From positions 1-64,000 of the forward strand of contig NZ_JAAMPA010000002.1 of assembly GCF_011758655.1 (NCBI RefSeq): a DNA stretch of 64,000 bases, written 5' to 3'. Both the position numbers and the translations under genes were made by a program. Shown here piece by piece: positions 33,830 through 43,084 of this stretch (positions within the stretch are counted from its first letter, which is position 1; each line of letters opens with the position of its first letter). This DNA is from Modestobacter marinus. GTDB lineage: Bacteria > Actinomycetota > Actinomycetes > Mycobacteriales > Geodermatophilaceae. The notes beneath the pieces are model-generated. The model searched no databases and was not told where the DNA came from. It was given only the letters and a program-made list of their open reading frames with translations.

Positions 33830-36462
33830 GCGACCTGACCGTCCTGCCCGTCACCGTCGAGCACCACCGGGAGCCGCTCGGCATCGGGGAGCCGGCGCCG
33901 CGGCTGTCCTGGGTCGCGCGCACCGACGTCGACGGCTGGCGGCAGACCGCCTACGAGCTGGAGATCGAGCCCGCGGACGGCCCGGCGTGGTCCTCGGGCC
34001 GGGTCGACTCCGACGGGTCGGTCCTCGTGCCCTGGGGCGCACCCCCGCTGGCCAGTCGTGAGCGGCGCGCGGTCCGGGTCCGGGTGTGGGGCGAGGGGGT
34101 GGGTGAGCCGTCGGCCTGGAGCGAGGACGTCGTCGTCGAGGCCGGGCTGCTCGACCCGGCCGACTGGACGGCGACCCTCGTCCGGCCCGTGCTCCCCGCG
34201 GACGCCGGCGACGAGCCGGCGGCGCTGCTCCGCCGTGAGTTCGTGCTCGACCGGCCGGTGGTCCGGGCCCGGTTGTACGCCACCGCGCAGGGCGTCTACG
34301 AGGCCGAGCTGAACGGTGCGGTCGTCGGCGACGAGGTGCTGGCGCCGGGCTGGACCAGCTACACCCACCGGCTGCGCTACCAGACCCACGACGTGACAGG
34401 CCTGGTGCACGAGGGCGCCAACGCGTTCGGCGTCCACCTCGCCGACGGCTGGTACACCGGCTTCCTCGGCTTCACCGGCAAGCGCGACTGGTACGGCGAC
34501 CGCACCGGCGCCTTCGCCCAGCTGGAGGTCGAGCACCCGGACGGCAGCCGCACGGTGGTCAGCACCGACGACACGTGGCGGTCGGCGCCGAGCCCGCTGA
34601 CCCGGGCGGGGCTCTACAACGGCGAGACGTTCGACGCCCGGCGGGAGCTGCCCGGGTGGTCGCAGCCGGCCTTCGACGACAGCGGCTGGACACCGGTGGA
34701 GCCCGGGACCCTGGAGGTGACCACCCTCGTCGCCCCGACCGGGCCGCCGGTGCGCCGCACCGAGATCCTGCCGGTGCGCGAGATCAGCACCTCCCCGTCG
34801 GGGAGGACGCTGGTCGACTTCGGGCAGAACCTGGTCGGCCGCCTGCGGCTCTCGCTGCCGGACGCACCGGCGGGCACCGAGGTCACCGTCCGGCACGCCG
34901 AGGTGCTCGAGCACGGCGAGCTGGGCACCCGCCCGCTGCGCGCCGCCGACGCGACCGAGGTCATCGTCCTGGACGGCGCGGGGCCCCGTACCTGGGAGCC
35001 GCGGTTCACCTTCCACGGCTTCCGGTACGCCGAGGTCAGCGGCTGGCCCGGGGAGCTGACCGCCGACTCGCTGGAGGCGGTGGTCCTGCACACCGACCTG
35101 CGCCGCACCGGCACGTTCAGCTGCTCCGACGCCGACGTCACCCGGCTGCACGAGAACGTGGTGTGGGGGATGCGCGGCAACTTCCTCGACGTCCCGACCG
35201 ACTGCCCGCAGCGCGACGAGCGGCTGGGCTGGACCGGTGACCTCCAGGTCTTCGCCCCGACCGCATCGTTCCTGTACGACACCACCGGCATGCTGCGGTC
35301 CTGGCTGGCCGACCTGGCCGCCGAGCAGCTGACCGACCACGACGGCATCGTGCCGATGTACGTGCCCTACATCCCGATGCTGCCCATCCCGCTGCAGGCC
35401 GACGTCGGCTGGGGCGACGCCGCCGTCGTCGTCCCGTGGGTGCTGTACCAGCGCACCGGGGACGCCGGACTGCTCGCCGACCAGTGGGAGTCGATGACCC
35501 GCTGGGTCGAGGTCTTCGCCGCCCGGGCCGGGGACGGGCTGGACTTCCCGGAGGGCGGGTTCTCCTTCGGCGACTGGCTGGACACCGCAGCGCCGCCGGA
35601 CAACCCGGCGGCGGCGCGCACGGCCTGGCAGTGCGTGGCCACCGCCTACCTGGCCCGCTCGGCGCGCACCCTGGCGCAGGCGGCGGAGGTGCTCGGCCGC
35701 GACGGCGCCCGCTTCGCCGACCTGGCCGAACGGGCCGCCGCCCGGTTCCGGGCCGAGTACGTGACCCCCACCGGGCGGGTGGCCTACCCGTCGCAGACGG
35801 CCTACGCCCTGGCGCTGGAGTTCGACCTGCTGCTGCCGGAGCAGCGCGAGCACACCGGCCGGTTGCTGGCCGAGCAGGTGCTGAAGGACGGCTTCCACAT
35901 CGCCAGCGGCTTCCTCGGCACGCCGCTGGTCACCGATGCGCTGACGAACGCCGGTGAGCTGGCCACCGCCTACGAGCTGCTGCTGCAGCGGGAGAACCCG
36001 TCGTGGCTGTACCCGGTGACGATGGGGGCGACGACGATCTGGGAGCGCTGGGACTCCATGCTCCCCGACGGGACCATCAACCCCGGCGACATGACGTCGT
36101 TCAACCACTACGCCCTCGGCGCCGTCGCCGACTGGCTGCACCGCACGGTCGCCGGCCTCGCCCCCGCCGCACCCGGGTACCGCCGGATCCGGGTCGCCCC
36201 ACGGCCGGGCCCGGGGATCACCTCGGCCGCCGCGACGCACGAGACGCCGTACGGGACGGCGTCGGTCTCCTGGACCGTGGACGGCGCGGCCTTCGCACTG
36301 CAGGTGGTGGTCCCGCCGAACACGACGGCGGAGATCGCGCTGCCCGACGGCAGCGAGCCGGTCGAGGTCGGCTCCGGACGGCACTCCTTCACCCGGGACG
36401 TCGTCGTGCCGCCGCCGGTGGAGAAGCCCGCGCTGTTCTTCGACGCGGAAGCCCACCAGTGA
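33826..36462 (+). CDS. GH78 alpha-L-rhamnosidase (second copy)
   Basis: 878-residue rhamnosidase with the same domain order as the copy at 30264, but diverged. Key parts are PRLSWVARTDVDGWRQ, ARLYATAQGVYEAELNGAVVGDEVLAPGWT in pieces, VPTDCPQRDERLGWTGDLQ with the catalytic acidic set, VGWGDAAVVVPWVLY and WDSMLPDGTINPGDMTSFNHYA in pieces. There is no signal peptide. Two rhamnosidases in one operon suggest different linkages (for example 1,6 versus 1,2) or different aglycones. The gene is coupled to the esterase by ATGA and to GH43 by GTGA. Confidence 0.93.
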   Translation: MSDLTVLPVTVEHHREPLGIGEPAPRLSWVARTDVDGWRQTAYELEIEPADGPAWSSGRVDSDGSVLVPWGAPPLASRERRAVRVRVWGEGVGEPSAWSEDVVVEAGLLDPADWTATLVRPVLPADAGDEPAALLRREFVLDRPVVRARLYATAQGVYEAELNGAVVGDEVLAPGWTSYTHRLRYQTHDVTGLVHEGANAFGVHLADGWYTGFLGFTGKRDWYGDRTGAFAQLEVEHPDGSRTVVSTDDTWRSAPSPLTRAGLYNGETFDARRELPGWSQPAFDDSGWTPVEPGTLEVTTLVAPTGPPVRRTEILPVREISTSPSGRTLVDFGQNLVGRLRLSLPDAPAGTEVTVRHAEVLEHGELGTRPLRAADATEVIVLDGAGPRTWEPRFTFHGFRYAEVSGWPGELTADSLEAVVLHTDLRRTGTFSCSDADVTRLHENVVWGMRGNFLDVPTDCPQRDERLGWTGDLQVFAPTASFLYDTTGMLRSWLADLAAEQLTDHDGIVPMYVPYIPMLPIPLQADVGWGDAAVVVPWVLYQRTGDAGLLADQWESMTRWVEVFAARAGDGLDFPEGGFSFGDWLDTAAPPDNPAAARTAWQCVATAYLARSARTLAQAAEVLGRDGARFADLAERAAARFRAEYVTPTGRVAYPSQTAYALALEFDLLLPEQREHTGRLLAEQVLKDGFHIASGFLGTPLVTDALTNAGELATAYELLLQRENPSWLYPVTMGATTIWERWDSMLPDGTINPGDMTSFNHYALGAVADWLHRTVAGLAPAAPGYRRIRVAPRPGPGITSAAATHETPYGTASVSWTVDGAAFALQVVVPPNTTAEIALPDGSEPVEVGSGRHSFTRDVVVPPPVEKPALFFDAEAHQ

Positions 36463-37949
36463 CCCCGACCCCCGTCGTCCCCGGGTTCCACCCGGACCCG
36501 AGCATCTGCCAGGTGGGCGACACCTACTGGATGGTCGTCTCCAGCTTCGAGTACGCCCCCGGCGTGCCGCTGTTCCGCTCGACCGACCTGCTCTCCTGGG
36601 AGCAGGTCGGCCACGTGCTGGCCCGCCCGTCGCAGCTGGACGTCTCCGCCGCACCCGGCTCCGGCGGCATCACGGCACCGACGCTGCGCCACCACGACGG
36701 CCGGTTCTGGATGATCACCACCAACCTCGCCGACGGCGGCTGGCAGACCCTCGTCACCGCCGAGGACCCGCTGGGGGAGTGGTCCGAGCCGGTCCGGCTG
36801 CCCGAGGTCCGCGGCATCGACCCCGACCTCGCCTGGGACGACGACGGCGCGCTGCTGGTCACCTACGCCGGCTTCGGCGCCGGCGGCCCGGCCGGGCTGG
36901 TCCAGCAGGCGGTCGACCCGGTGACCGGTGCCGCGCTCACCGAGCGGCAGCACGTGTGGCAGGGCACCGGCGGCCGGTTCCCGGAGGGCCCGCACCTGTA
37001 CCGGGTCGGCGCGCACTGGTACCTGCTGATCGCCGAGGGCGGCACCGAGCGCGGCCACGCGGTGACCATCGCACGCGGGCCGTCGCCGCAGGGGCCGTGG
37101 GAGGCCTGCCCGGACAACCCGCTGCTCACCCACCGCGGGGTCGAGCACCCGGTGCAGAACACCGGGCACGCGGACCTGGTGCAGCGGACCGACGGCAGCT
37201 GGGCGATCGTCTTCCACGGCGTCCGCCCGCGCGGCGCGAGCCCGCAGTTCCACGTGCTGGGCCGGGAGACCTTCGCCGCCGAGGTGGAGTGGGTCGACGG
37301 CTGGCCGCAGCTGGGGGAGTGGCTGACCCCGCCCGCCGGGCCGGTCGAGGTCGAGGAGCTGGCCGGCGGCGAGCTGCCGGCCTCCTGGGTCTCGCCGCGC
37401 CGTTTCCCCGGCGACGTCCTCACCCGGGGCGAGGGCGGCTGGCGGCTCACCGCCGTGGACGCCGACCCGGCCTCGGACGACGCTGGCTTCGCCGGCCGCC
37501 GGCAGGAGCACCTGTACTGCCGGGCCCGCGCGGTCGTGGCGGCGCACGGCGACGGGGTCGGGGGCCTGTCGGTGCGGATGGACCCCCGGCACCGCCTCGA
37601 GCTCCAGGCCGCCGGGGACGTGGTGCGAGCGGTCGCGCAGGTCGGCCCGCTGCGGTCGCTGCTGGGCGAGGCCGCCGTCCCGGCCGGGGACGTCGTGCTC
37701 GAGGTGCGGGCCGTCCCGTCGGAGGGCCACTTCTCCTCCACCGCGCTCAGCCCGGACCAGCTGGTCGCCGGGGTCGTGGACGCCGACGGCGGCTTCACCG
37801 AGCTCGGCCGGATCGACGGCCGCTACCTCTCCACCGAGGTCGCCGGCGGCATGACCGGCCGGATGCTCGGCGTCTGGTGCTCCAGCGGCTCGGTCGTCGT
37901 CCGCTCCTTCCACTACGCCGGCAGTGACGAGCCGGGGGAGCTGCCGTGA
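36459..37949 (+). CDS. GH43 family glycosidase (beta-xylosidase/arabinofuranosidase type)
   Basis: 496-residue intracellular glycosidase. The five-bladed propeller has catalytic base Asp13 in GFHPDPSIC, the pKa-modulating Asp in RGIDPDLAW (about 121-123), and acid Glu176 in FPEGPHLY. A C-terminal concanavalin-like domain (ELPASWVSPRR, GGLSVRMDPRHRLEL, GVVDADGGF, MTGRMLGVW) is typical of beta-xylosidase/arabinofuranosidase members. The start is GTG, overlapping the GH78 stop by GTGA. It would remove xylose or arabinose units from plant glycosides or oligosaccharides. Confidence 0.92.
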   Translation: MTPTPVVPGFHPDPSICQVGDTYWMVVSSFEYAPGVPLFRSTDLLSWEQVGHVLARPSQLDVSAAPGSGGITAPTLRHHDGRFWMITTNLADGGWQTLVTAEDPLGEWSEPVRLPEVRGIDPDLAWDDDGALLVTYAGFGAGGPAGLVQQAVDPVTGAALTERQHVWQGTGGRFPEGPHLYRVGAHWYLLIAEGGTERGHAVTIARGPSPQGPWEACPDNPLLTHRGVEHPVQNTGHADLVQRTDGSWAIVFHGVRPRGASPQFHVLGRETFAAEVEWVDGWPQLGEWLTPPAGPVEVEELAGGELPASWVSPRRFPGDVLTRGEGGWRLTAVDADPASDDAGFAGRRQEHLYCRARAVVAAHGDGVGGLSVRMDPRHRLELQAAGDVVRAVAQVGPLRSLLGEAAVPAGDVVLEVRAVPSEGHFSSTALSPDQLVAGVVDADGGFTELGRIDGRYLSTEVAGGMTGRMLGVWCSSGSVVVRSFHYAGSDEPGELP

Positions 37950-38806
37950 CCGGGTCCCTGCGCATCACCGAGCGGTGCCGCGTCGTCGTCGACAACGACT
38001 GGGCCGGTGACCCCGACGGGCTCGTCGCCCTCGCCCACCACCTGCTCAGCGCCGCCAACCGGGTGGTCGCGGTGACCAGCTCGCACCTGAGCCCGGTGTT
38101 CGGCCCGCCCGCGGGCGGGGCGGCCGCCGGGACGGCCCTCGCCCAGCAGCTGGTCGACCTGGTGGACGGGCCGCACCGGCCGGTCGTGGCCAGCGGGTGC
38201 GACGTGCCGATCGACGGCGGCGACACCCGTTCCGGGGCCGCCGACGTCATCGTGGCGGAGGCCCGGCGGGAGGACCCGCTGCCGCTGTTCCTGGTCTGCG
38301 CCGGCCCGCTGACGAACGTGGCCCAGGCGCTGCGGCAGGCGCCGGAGATCGCCCAGCGGCTCACCCTGGTCTGGGTCGGCGGGGCGCTCGACGGCGGGGC
38401 CTTCGAGTACAACCGGGAGACCGACGCGCAGGCCGCGCGCGAGGTGCTGGCCTGCCGGGACCTGGCCATCTCGCAGTTCCCGCTGGAGACCTACCGCCGC
38501 TGCACGTACTCCGTCGCCGAGCTGGAGCAGGACCTGGGCGGCTCGGGCCGGGTGGGCGCCTGGCTGTGGCAGCGCTACGTCGAGCTGCCGGTCCCCGACT
38601 TCCTCCCGCAGCCGGAGACCTGGCCGCTCGGCGACAGCCCGCCGGTCCTGGTCACCGCGCTCGACGACGCTGCCTGCTCGTGGACGGAGTCCCTCGTGGC
38701 GCCGGGTGGTGCGGTCCGCCGGGTCTGCACCGACGTGGACACCCGCCTGCTCGTCGCCGACCTGCTGGCCCGGCTCCGGCGGCACGAACGCCGGCAGGGG
38801 AGCTGA
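37946..38806 (+). CDS. Nucleoside-hydrolase-like protein
   Basis: 286-residue member of the inosine/uridine-preferring nucleoside hydrolase superfamily. The N-terminal metal/ribose motif is VVVDNDWAGDPDGLVAL, a variant of DTDxGxDD, and there are FLVCAGPLTNVAQAL and LVWVGGALDGGAFEYNRETDAQAA, which match the calcium-binding and substrate segments. In sugar-degradation clusters such proteins may act on ribosides or on other N- or O-glycosides; purine salvage is not indicated by neighbours. It is the last gene of the transporter operon, coupled by GTGA to GH43, and is followed by a terminator. Confidence 0.82.
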   Translation: MTGSLRITERCRVVVDNDWAGDPDGLVALAHHLLSAANRVVAVTSSHLSPVFGPPAGGAAAGTALAQQLVDLVDGPHRPVVASGCDVPIDGGDTRSGAADVIVAEARREDPLPLFLVCAGPLTNVAQALRQAPEIAQRLTLVWVGGALDGGAFEYNRETDAQAAREVLACRDLAISQFPLETYRRCTYSVAELEQDLGGSGRVGAWLWQRYVELPVPDFLPQPETWPLGDSPPVLVTALDDAACSWTESLVAPGGAVRRVCTDVDTRLLVADLLARLRRHERRQGS

Positions 38807-38820
38807 TCGGGCACCGAGCA

Positions 38821-38866
38821 ACGTCCCGGTGCGGTGTCTTCCACGGGTGACACCGCACCGGGACGT
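38821..38866. terminator. Bidirectional terminator
   Basis: An 18-bp stem (38821-38838 with 38849-38866; core GTCCCGGTGCGGTGTC and its complement) with a 10-base loop lies between the nucleoside-hydrolase-like gene and the converging SDR gene. Confidence 0.85.
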
Positions 38867-38887
38867 GCCTCGGCGGGCCGGTGCGGC

Positions 38888-39640
38888 TCAAAGCGTGGTC
38901 ATCCCGCCGTCGACCGCGAAGGTCGCGCCGGTGGCGAACACTGACTCGTCGCTGGCGAGGAACACCATGACGCCCTCGAGGTCGTCCGTCGTGCCGGCCC
39001 GGCCCATCGGGATCCGGCCGACGATCGCGGCCCGCGCGACGGGGTCGGCGGTGAGGGTGCTGACCAGACCCGTCTCGGTGTAGGGCGGCACGACGGTGTT
39101 CACCCGAATGCCCCGGCGGGCGTAGGCGGCGGCGACCGTGCGGCCGAGCCCGTGCATCCCGGCCTTGGACGAGGCGTAGGCGGTGAACTCCGCGCCCTCA
39201 CCGCGGACGGCGGTCGGACTCCCGGTGAGCACGATCGACCCGCCGCCGACGGTGAGCATCCCCCGAACGGCGTGCTTCACCGTCAGGAACGCGCCGGTCA
39301 GGTTCACCTCGTGGGTGCGGCGCCAGACGTCGAGGTCCAGGTCGGCGATCTCGGCGTCCTGGCCGAACAGCTGCACGCCGGCGTTGACGACCACCACGTC
39401 GGGGACCCAGCCGTCCGCTGCCAGCGCGGCGAACCCACCCGCGACGCTGTCCTCGTCGGCGACGTCCATCGGCACCGCCCGCCCGCCCGACGCCCCGGCG
39501 GCTGCCACGGCACCGTCGGCGTCCCGGTCGGCGTAGGCCACCCGCGCCCCCTCGGCGGCAAACCGGTCGGCCACTGCCCGCCCGATGCCGGCCGCGGCCC
39601 CGGTGACCAATGCCGTCTTACCTGCCAGTCGCGTGCCCAT
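38888..39640 (-). CDS. Short-chain dehydrogenase/reductase
   Basis: 250-residue SDR. The NAD(P) motif is VTGAAAGIGRAVADRF, and the active site has Ser in IVLTGSPTAV and YASSK (Tyr-x3-Lys), with NAG at VVVNAGVQLF. The C-terminal GATFAVDGGMTTL is standard. An acidic residue in AYADRD after the second strand suggests NAD. It is divergent from the GH2 gene, with operator copy E in between, so it is likely part of the regulon. A role in oxidising a released sugar (for example rhamnose or a hexose) or a phenolic product is possible but not provable from sequence. Confidence 0.88.
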   Translation of the reverse strand: MGTRLAGKTALVTGAAAGIGRAVADRFAAEGARVAYADRDADGAVAAAGASGGRAVPMDVADEDSVAGGFAALAADGWVPDVVVVNAGVQLFGQDAEIADLDLDVWRRTHEVNLTGAFLTVKHAVRGMLTVGGGSIVLTGSPTAVRGEGAEFTAYASSKAGMHGLGRTVAAAYARRGIRVNTVVPPYTETGLVSTLTADPVARAAIVGRIPMGRAGTTDDLEGVMVFLASDESVFATGATFAVDGGMTTL

Positions 39641-39681
39641 CCGGGCAGACTGCCTCGACTCCTCGCCGTCGGACAGGTCCA

Positions 39682-39698
39682 CTGCCATCCACCGGCAC
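39682..39698. promoter_or_regulatory. Weaker second operator next to copy E
   Basis: CTGCCATCCACCGGCAC matches the 17-bp consensus at 13 of 17 positions and lies 27 bp (centre to centre) from copy E, in the same divergent promoter. Tandem sites are common for IclR tetramers. Confidence 0.35.
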
Positions 39699-39708
39699 CA
39701 CCGGCGAG

Positions 39709-39725
39709 CTGCCGCCCAATGGCAG
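39709..39725. promoter_or_regulatory. Island operator copy E (perfect consensus)
   Basis: CTGCCGCCCAATGGCAG is the exact reverse complement of copy B. It is 69 bp upstream of the SDR start and 174 bp upstream of the GH2 start. Confidence 0.68.
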
Positions 39726-39898
39726 CCGGGTGGCCTCCAGTGACGACGGTCACCGAGGATCGAGCGCGTCCGGGCTCCAGCGGCGATCCAGCAGACGGCG
39801 GATCGCCCTTCGGCTGGGTCCGGGCGGCATGGGGCGCTCCAGCCAGGACGCCATCCGTCGCGTGCTGACCTTCCTCCGACGACTCGAGAGGGGCAGCC

Positions 39899-42307
39899 AT
39901 GCGCCGCACCCCGTTCACCACCGGCTGGCAGTTCCGGCCGCACGCCAACCACTTCGCCGAGATCAACGGCGCAGGCCAGTCCTGGCAGGACGTGACCCTG
40001 CCGCACGACGCGACGCTCGGTCAGCCGCGGGACGCCGCGCACGGCCCGGGCACCGCGTACTTCCCCGGTGGCGTCTACGAGTACCTCACCACGGTCGCCG
40101 CACCGGGGGAGTGGCGCGACCGGGTGGTGGCGCTGGAGTTCGAGGGCGTCTACCGCTCCGCGCAGGTGTTCGTGAACGGCAGCCTGGCCGGGCAGTGGGC
40201 GACCGGGTACACCCAGTTCACCGTCCCGCTGGACGACCACCTCCGGTACGGGCAGGACAACGAGGTGCGGGTGGTCTGCCGCAGCCACGCCGACTCCCGC
40301 TGGTACGCAGGCGCCGGCATCCACCGCCCGGTGCACCTGCTCGTCGGCCCGCTGGTGCACCTCGCCCAGGACGGCGTCACGGTCACCACCGAGCAGGTCG
40401 ACGGTGGCGTCGCCGTCGTCGGCGTGGCGGCCACGGTGGCGCACGCCGGCCGGGGCCTGGCCCACCGGGAGCTGGTCATCGAGCTGCGCGACGCCGCCGG
40501 CACGGTCGTCGGGACGGGGACCTCGCCGGTCACCGTGCTGCCCGGGGAGCCGGCGGTGGTCCGGCAGCGGTTCCTCGTCCGGGACGCCGCGCTGTGGAGC
40601 CCCGACTCGCCCGCGCTGTACACCGCCGCCGTCGTCCTGCGCGACGGTGCGGCCGAGACCGACGCCGAGGACGTCCGCTTCGGGATCCGCACCCTGTCGC
40701 TGGACCTGGAGCGGGGCCTGCGGGTCAACGGCGAGACGGTGCTGCTGCGCGGCGCGTGCGTGCACGCCGACAACGGCGTGCTCGGCGCGGCCGCGATCGA
40801 CCGGGCCGACGAGCGGCGGGTGGAGCTGCTCCAGGCCGCCGGGTTCAACGCGCTGCGCAGCTCGCACGGACCGATGCCCCGGGCGATGCTCGACGCCTGC
40901 GACCGGCTGGGCGTGCTGGTGATGGACGAGCTCACCGACATGTGGACGGAGAACAAGACCGACTTCGACGCCGCCCTCGACTTCCCGCAGTGGTGGGAAC
41001 GCGAGGTCGCGGCGATGGTCGCCAAGGACCGCAACCACCCCAGCGTGGTCATGTACTCGATCGGCAACGAGATCCCGGAGCTCGCCAAGCCGCACGGCGG
41101 GCTGTGGTCCCGGCGGCTGGCCGAGGCGGTCCGCGCACTGGACGGCACCCGGTTCGTCACCGCCGGCATCAACGCGATGCTCACCGTGCTGGGCGAGGCC
41201 CGGGGCCCCGAGGGCGTCGAGGCCGGGATCAACACCGCGCTCACCGACATGGGCGAGTTCATGGAGCACCTGTCGGTGTCGTCGATGGTCGGCGAGCGCA
41301 CCGCGGAGGCCTACGACGTCCTCGACGTGGCCGGGATGAACTACATGGAGGCCCGCTACGAGCTGGACCGGGAGCTGTTCCCGCGGCGGGTGATCGTCGG
41401 TTCGGAGACCTTCGCGCAGAAGATCGACCGGCTCTGGCGGCTGGTGCAGGACCACCCGCACGTCATCGGTGACTTCACCTGGACCGGGTGGGACTACCTC
41501 GGCGAGGTCGGCATCGGCCGGGCCTGGGACACCGCGGACCCGGCCGCGGCCGGCTTCAGCGGCGCGTTCCCGTGGCTGCTGGCCTGGTGCGGCGACATCG
41601 ACGTCACCGGGCACCGCCGCCCGGCCTCCTGGTACCGGGAGATCGTCTTCGGGCTGCGCCGCGACCCCTACCTGGCGGTGCAGCGGCCGGAGCACTCCGG
41701 CCGGACCTGGGGCTCGACCCCCTGGGGGTGGGCCGACACGGTGGGCAGCTGGAGCTGGGCCGGCGCCGAGGGCACGCCGCTGGAGGTGGAGGTCTACAGC
41801 GACGCCGAGGAGGTCGAGCTGCTGCTGGACGGGCGCTCGCTGGGCACCGCACCGGCGGGGGAGGCCCACCGGTTCCGCGCCGAGTTCGCGGTGCCCTTCG
41901 CCCCGGGTGAGCTCACCGCGGTCGCCCGCACCGGCGGCCAGGAGACGGGCCGGTTCTCCCTCCGCACGGCGACCGGGGACGTGCGCCTGGCGGCCGCCGC
42001 CGACCGGGACGTCGTCCGGGCCGACGGGACCGACCTGGCGTACGTCGACCTGTCCCTGACCGACGCCGACGGCACGGTGTTCACCGGCGTCGACCGGGTG
42101 GTGACCGTCGTCGTCGAGGGGCCGGCCGTGCTGGCCGGGTTCGGCAGCGCCGCGCCGTCCACCACCGAGTCCTACCTCGACGACGTGCACACCACCTTCG
42201 ACGGCCGGGCGCTCGCCGTCGTCCGCCCGACCGGCCCCGGGACGATCACACTGACCGCGACGGCGGAGGGCTGCGCACCCGTCGCGGTGACGGTCCAGGC
42301 GCACTGA
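39899..42307 (+). CDS. GH2 family glycosidase (beta-galactosidase-like)
   Basis: 802-residue intracellular GH2 enzyme. It has the jelly-roll and Ig domains of the family (WQDVTLPHDATLG, FEGVYRSAQVFVNGSLAGQWATGYT in pieces), the barrel with acid/base Glu in YSIGNEIPE and nucleophile Glu in IVGSETFA, and a C-terminal DUF4982-like/Ig region with TPWGWADTVGSWSWAG and GFGSAAP. The type is beta-galactosidase or beta-glucuronidase-like; the exact sugar is not certain. ATG 39899 has no strong Shine-Dalgarno sequence except GAGAGG. There is no signal peptide. Confidence 0.9.
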   Translation: MRRTPFTTGWQFRPHANHFAEINGAGQSWQDVTLPHDATLGQPRDAAHGPGTAYFPGGVYEYLTTVAAPGEWRDRVVALEFEGVYRSAQVFVNGSLAGQWATGYTQFTVPLDDHLRYGQDNEVRVVCRSHADSRWYAGAGIHRPVHLLVGPLVHLAQDGVTVTTEQVDGGVAVVGVAATVAHAGRGLAHRELVIELRDAAGTVVGTGTSPVTVLPGEPAVVRQRFLVRDAALWSPDSPALYTAAVVLRDGAAETDAEDVRFGIRTLSLDLERGLRVNGETVLLRGACVHADNGVLGAAAIDRADERRVELLQAAGFNALRSSHGPMPRAMLDACDRLGVLVMDELTDMWTENKTDFDAALDFPQWWEREVAAMVAKDRNHPSVVMYSIGNEIPELAKPHGGLWSRRLAEAVRALDGTRFVTAGINAMLTVLGEARGPEGVEAGINTALTDMGEFMEHLSVSSMVGERTAEAYDVLDVAGMNYMEARYELDRELFPRRVIVGSETFAQKIDRLWRLVQDHPHVIGDFTWTGWDYLGEVGIGRAWDTADPAAAGFSGAFPWLLAWCGDIDVTGHRRPASWYREIVFGLRRDPYLAVQRPEHSGRTWGSTPWGWADTVGSWSWAGAEGTPLEVEVYSDAEEVELLLDGRSLGTAPAGEAHRFRAEFAVPFAPGELTAVARTGGQETGRFSLRTATGDVRLAAAADRDVVRADGTDLAYVDLSLTDADGTVFTGVDRVVTVVVEGPAVLAGFGSAAPSTTESYLDDVHTTFDGRALAVVRPTGPGTITLTATAEGCAPVAVTVQAH

Positions 42308-42322
42308 CCGGTCGAGACCCGT

Positions 42323-42360
42323 CCCGCTGCGGTGTCCGCCTCGGGGGACACCGCAGCGGG
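42323..42360 (+). terminator. Terminator after the GH2 gene
   Basis: CCCGCTGCGGTGTCC (42323-42337) pairs with GGACACCGCAGCGGG (42346-42360), a 15-bp stem with an 8-base loop, flanked by further CGAGAC/GTCTCG pairing. Confidence 0.8.
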
Positions 42361-42396
42361 GCGCGTCTCGATGTGGGAGCTGGCTACGGTGCTGGC

Positions 42397-42975
42397 ATGA
42401 CGGACGTGGTGCAGCCCTGGGGCGCCGGCGAATGGACGACGCCGCCGGTCGCGGCCACCGAGGACGGCGACGACCTGCTGGTCACCGCGGTCGAGGGCAG
42501 CGACGCGTGGCGGCACACCAGCTACGGGTTCGTGCACGACGACGCGCACGCCCTGCTCGCGCCGCTCGACGGTGCGGTCGAGGTGACCTTCGACGCCGAC
42601 CTCGACCAGCAGTTCGACCAGGCGGGGCTGATGCTGCGGGCCGACGCGGAGACCTGGCTGAAGAGCGGCGTCGAGTTCTCCGACGGCGCCCCGCAGCTGG
42701 GCGCGGTGGTCACCCTCGGCCGCTCCGACTGGTCGGTGGCGCCGGTGCCGGACTGGGCCGGCCGCCGGGTGACCGTGCGGGCCAGCCGGGCAGGGGACGC
42801 CGTCACCGTCCGGGCCCGGGTGGACGACGAGCCGTTCCGGCTGGTCCGGGTGGCCTGGTTCCCGCCGGACGCCGAGGTGCACGCCGGCCCCTACTGCTGC
42901 GCGCCCACCCGGGCCGGCCTCGTCGTCCGCTTCCGTCGCTGGGCCACCGGCCCGGCCGACGCCGCCCTGCACTGA
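42397..42975 (+). CDS. DUF1349-family protein
   Basis: 192-residue concanavalin-like beta-sandwich protein of the DUF1349 family (yeast regulation of enolase 1 group). Typical motifs are DAWRHTSYGFVHDDAHALL, FDQAGLMLRADAETWLKSGVE in pieces, and AGPYCCAPTRAGLVVRF. These proteins often accompany glycoside hydrolases and may bind sugars, but a catalytic role is not established. The ATG at 42397 follows a weak ribosome site. It lies between GH2 and GH3 on the same strand. Confidence 0.8.
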   Translation: MTDVVQPWGAGEWTTPPVAATEDGDDLLVTAVEGSDAWRHTSYGFVHDDAHALLAPLDGAVEVTFDADLDQQFDQAGLMLRADAETWLKSGVEFSDGAPQLGAVVTLGRSDWSVAPVPDWAGRRVTVRASRAGDAVTVRARVDDEPFRLVRVAWFPPDAEVHAGPYCCAPTRAGLVVRFRRWATGPADAALH

Positions 42976-43026
42976 ACAGCCCCGGGCTGGACGGCCCTGC
43001 ACCGGACAGTGCTGCGCCGAGCCGTC

Positions 43027-43043
43027 CTCCCGCTGGATGGCAA
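43027..43043. promoter_or_regulatory. Possible weak island operator before GH3
   Basis: CTCCCGCTGGATGGCAA, read on the opposite strand, matches the 17-bp consensus at 13 of 17 positions and lies 42 bp upstream of the GH3 start. It is a weak but well-placed match. Confidence 0.32.
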
Positions 43044-43084
43044 GGCGGCCGACGCCGTGGTCGGGGGCTCGGCAGGATCGACGG

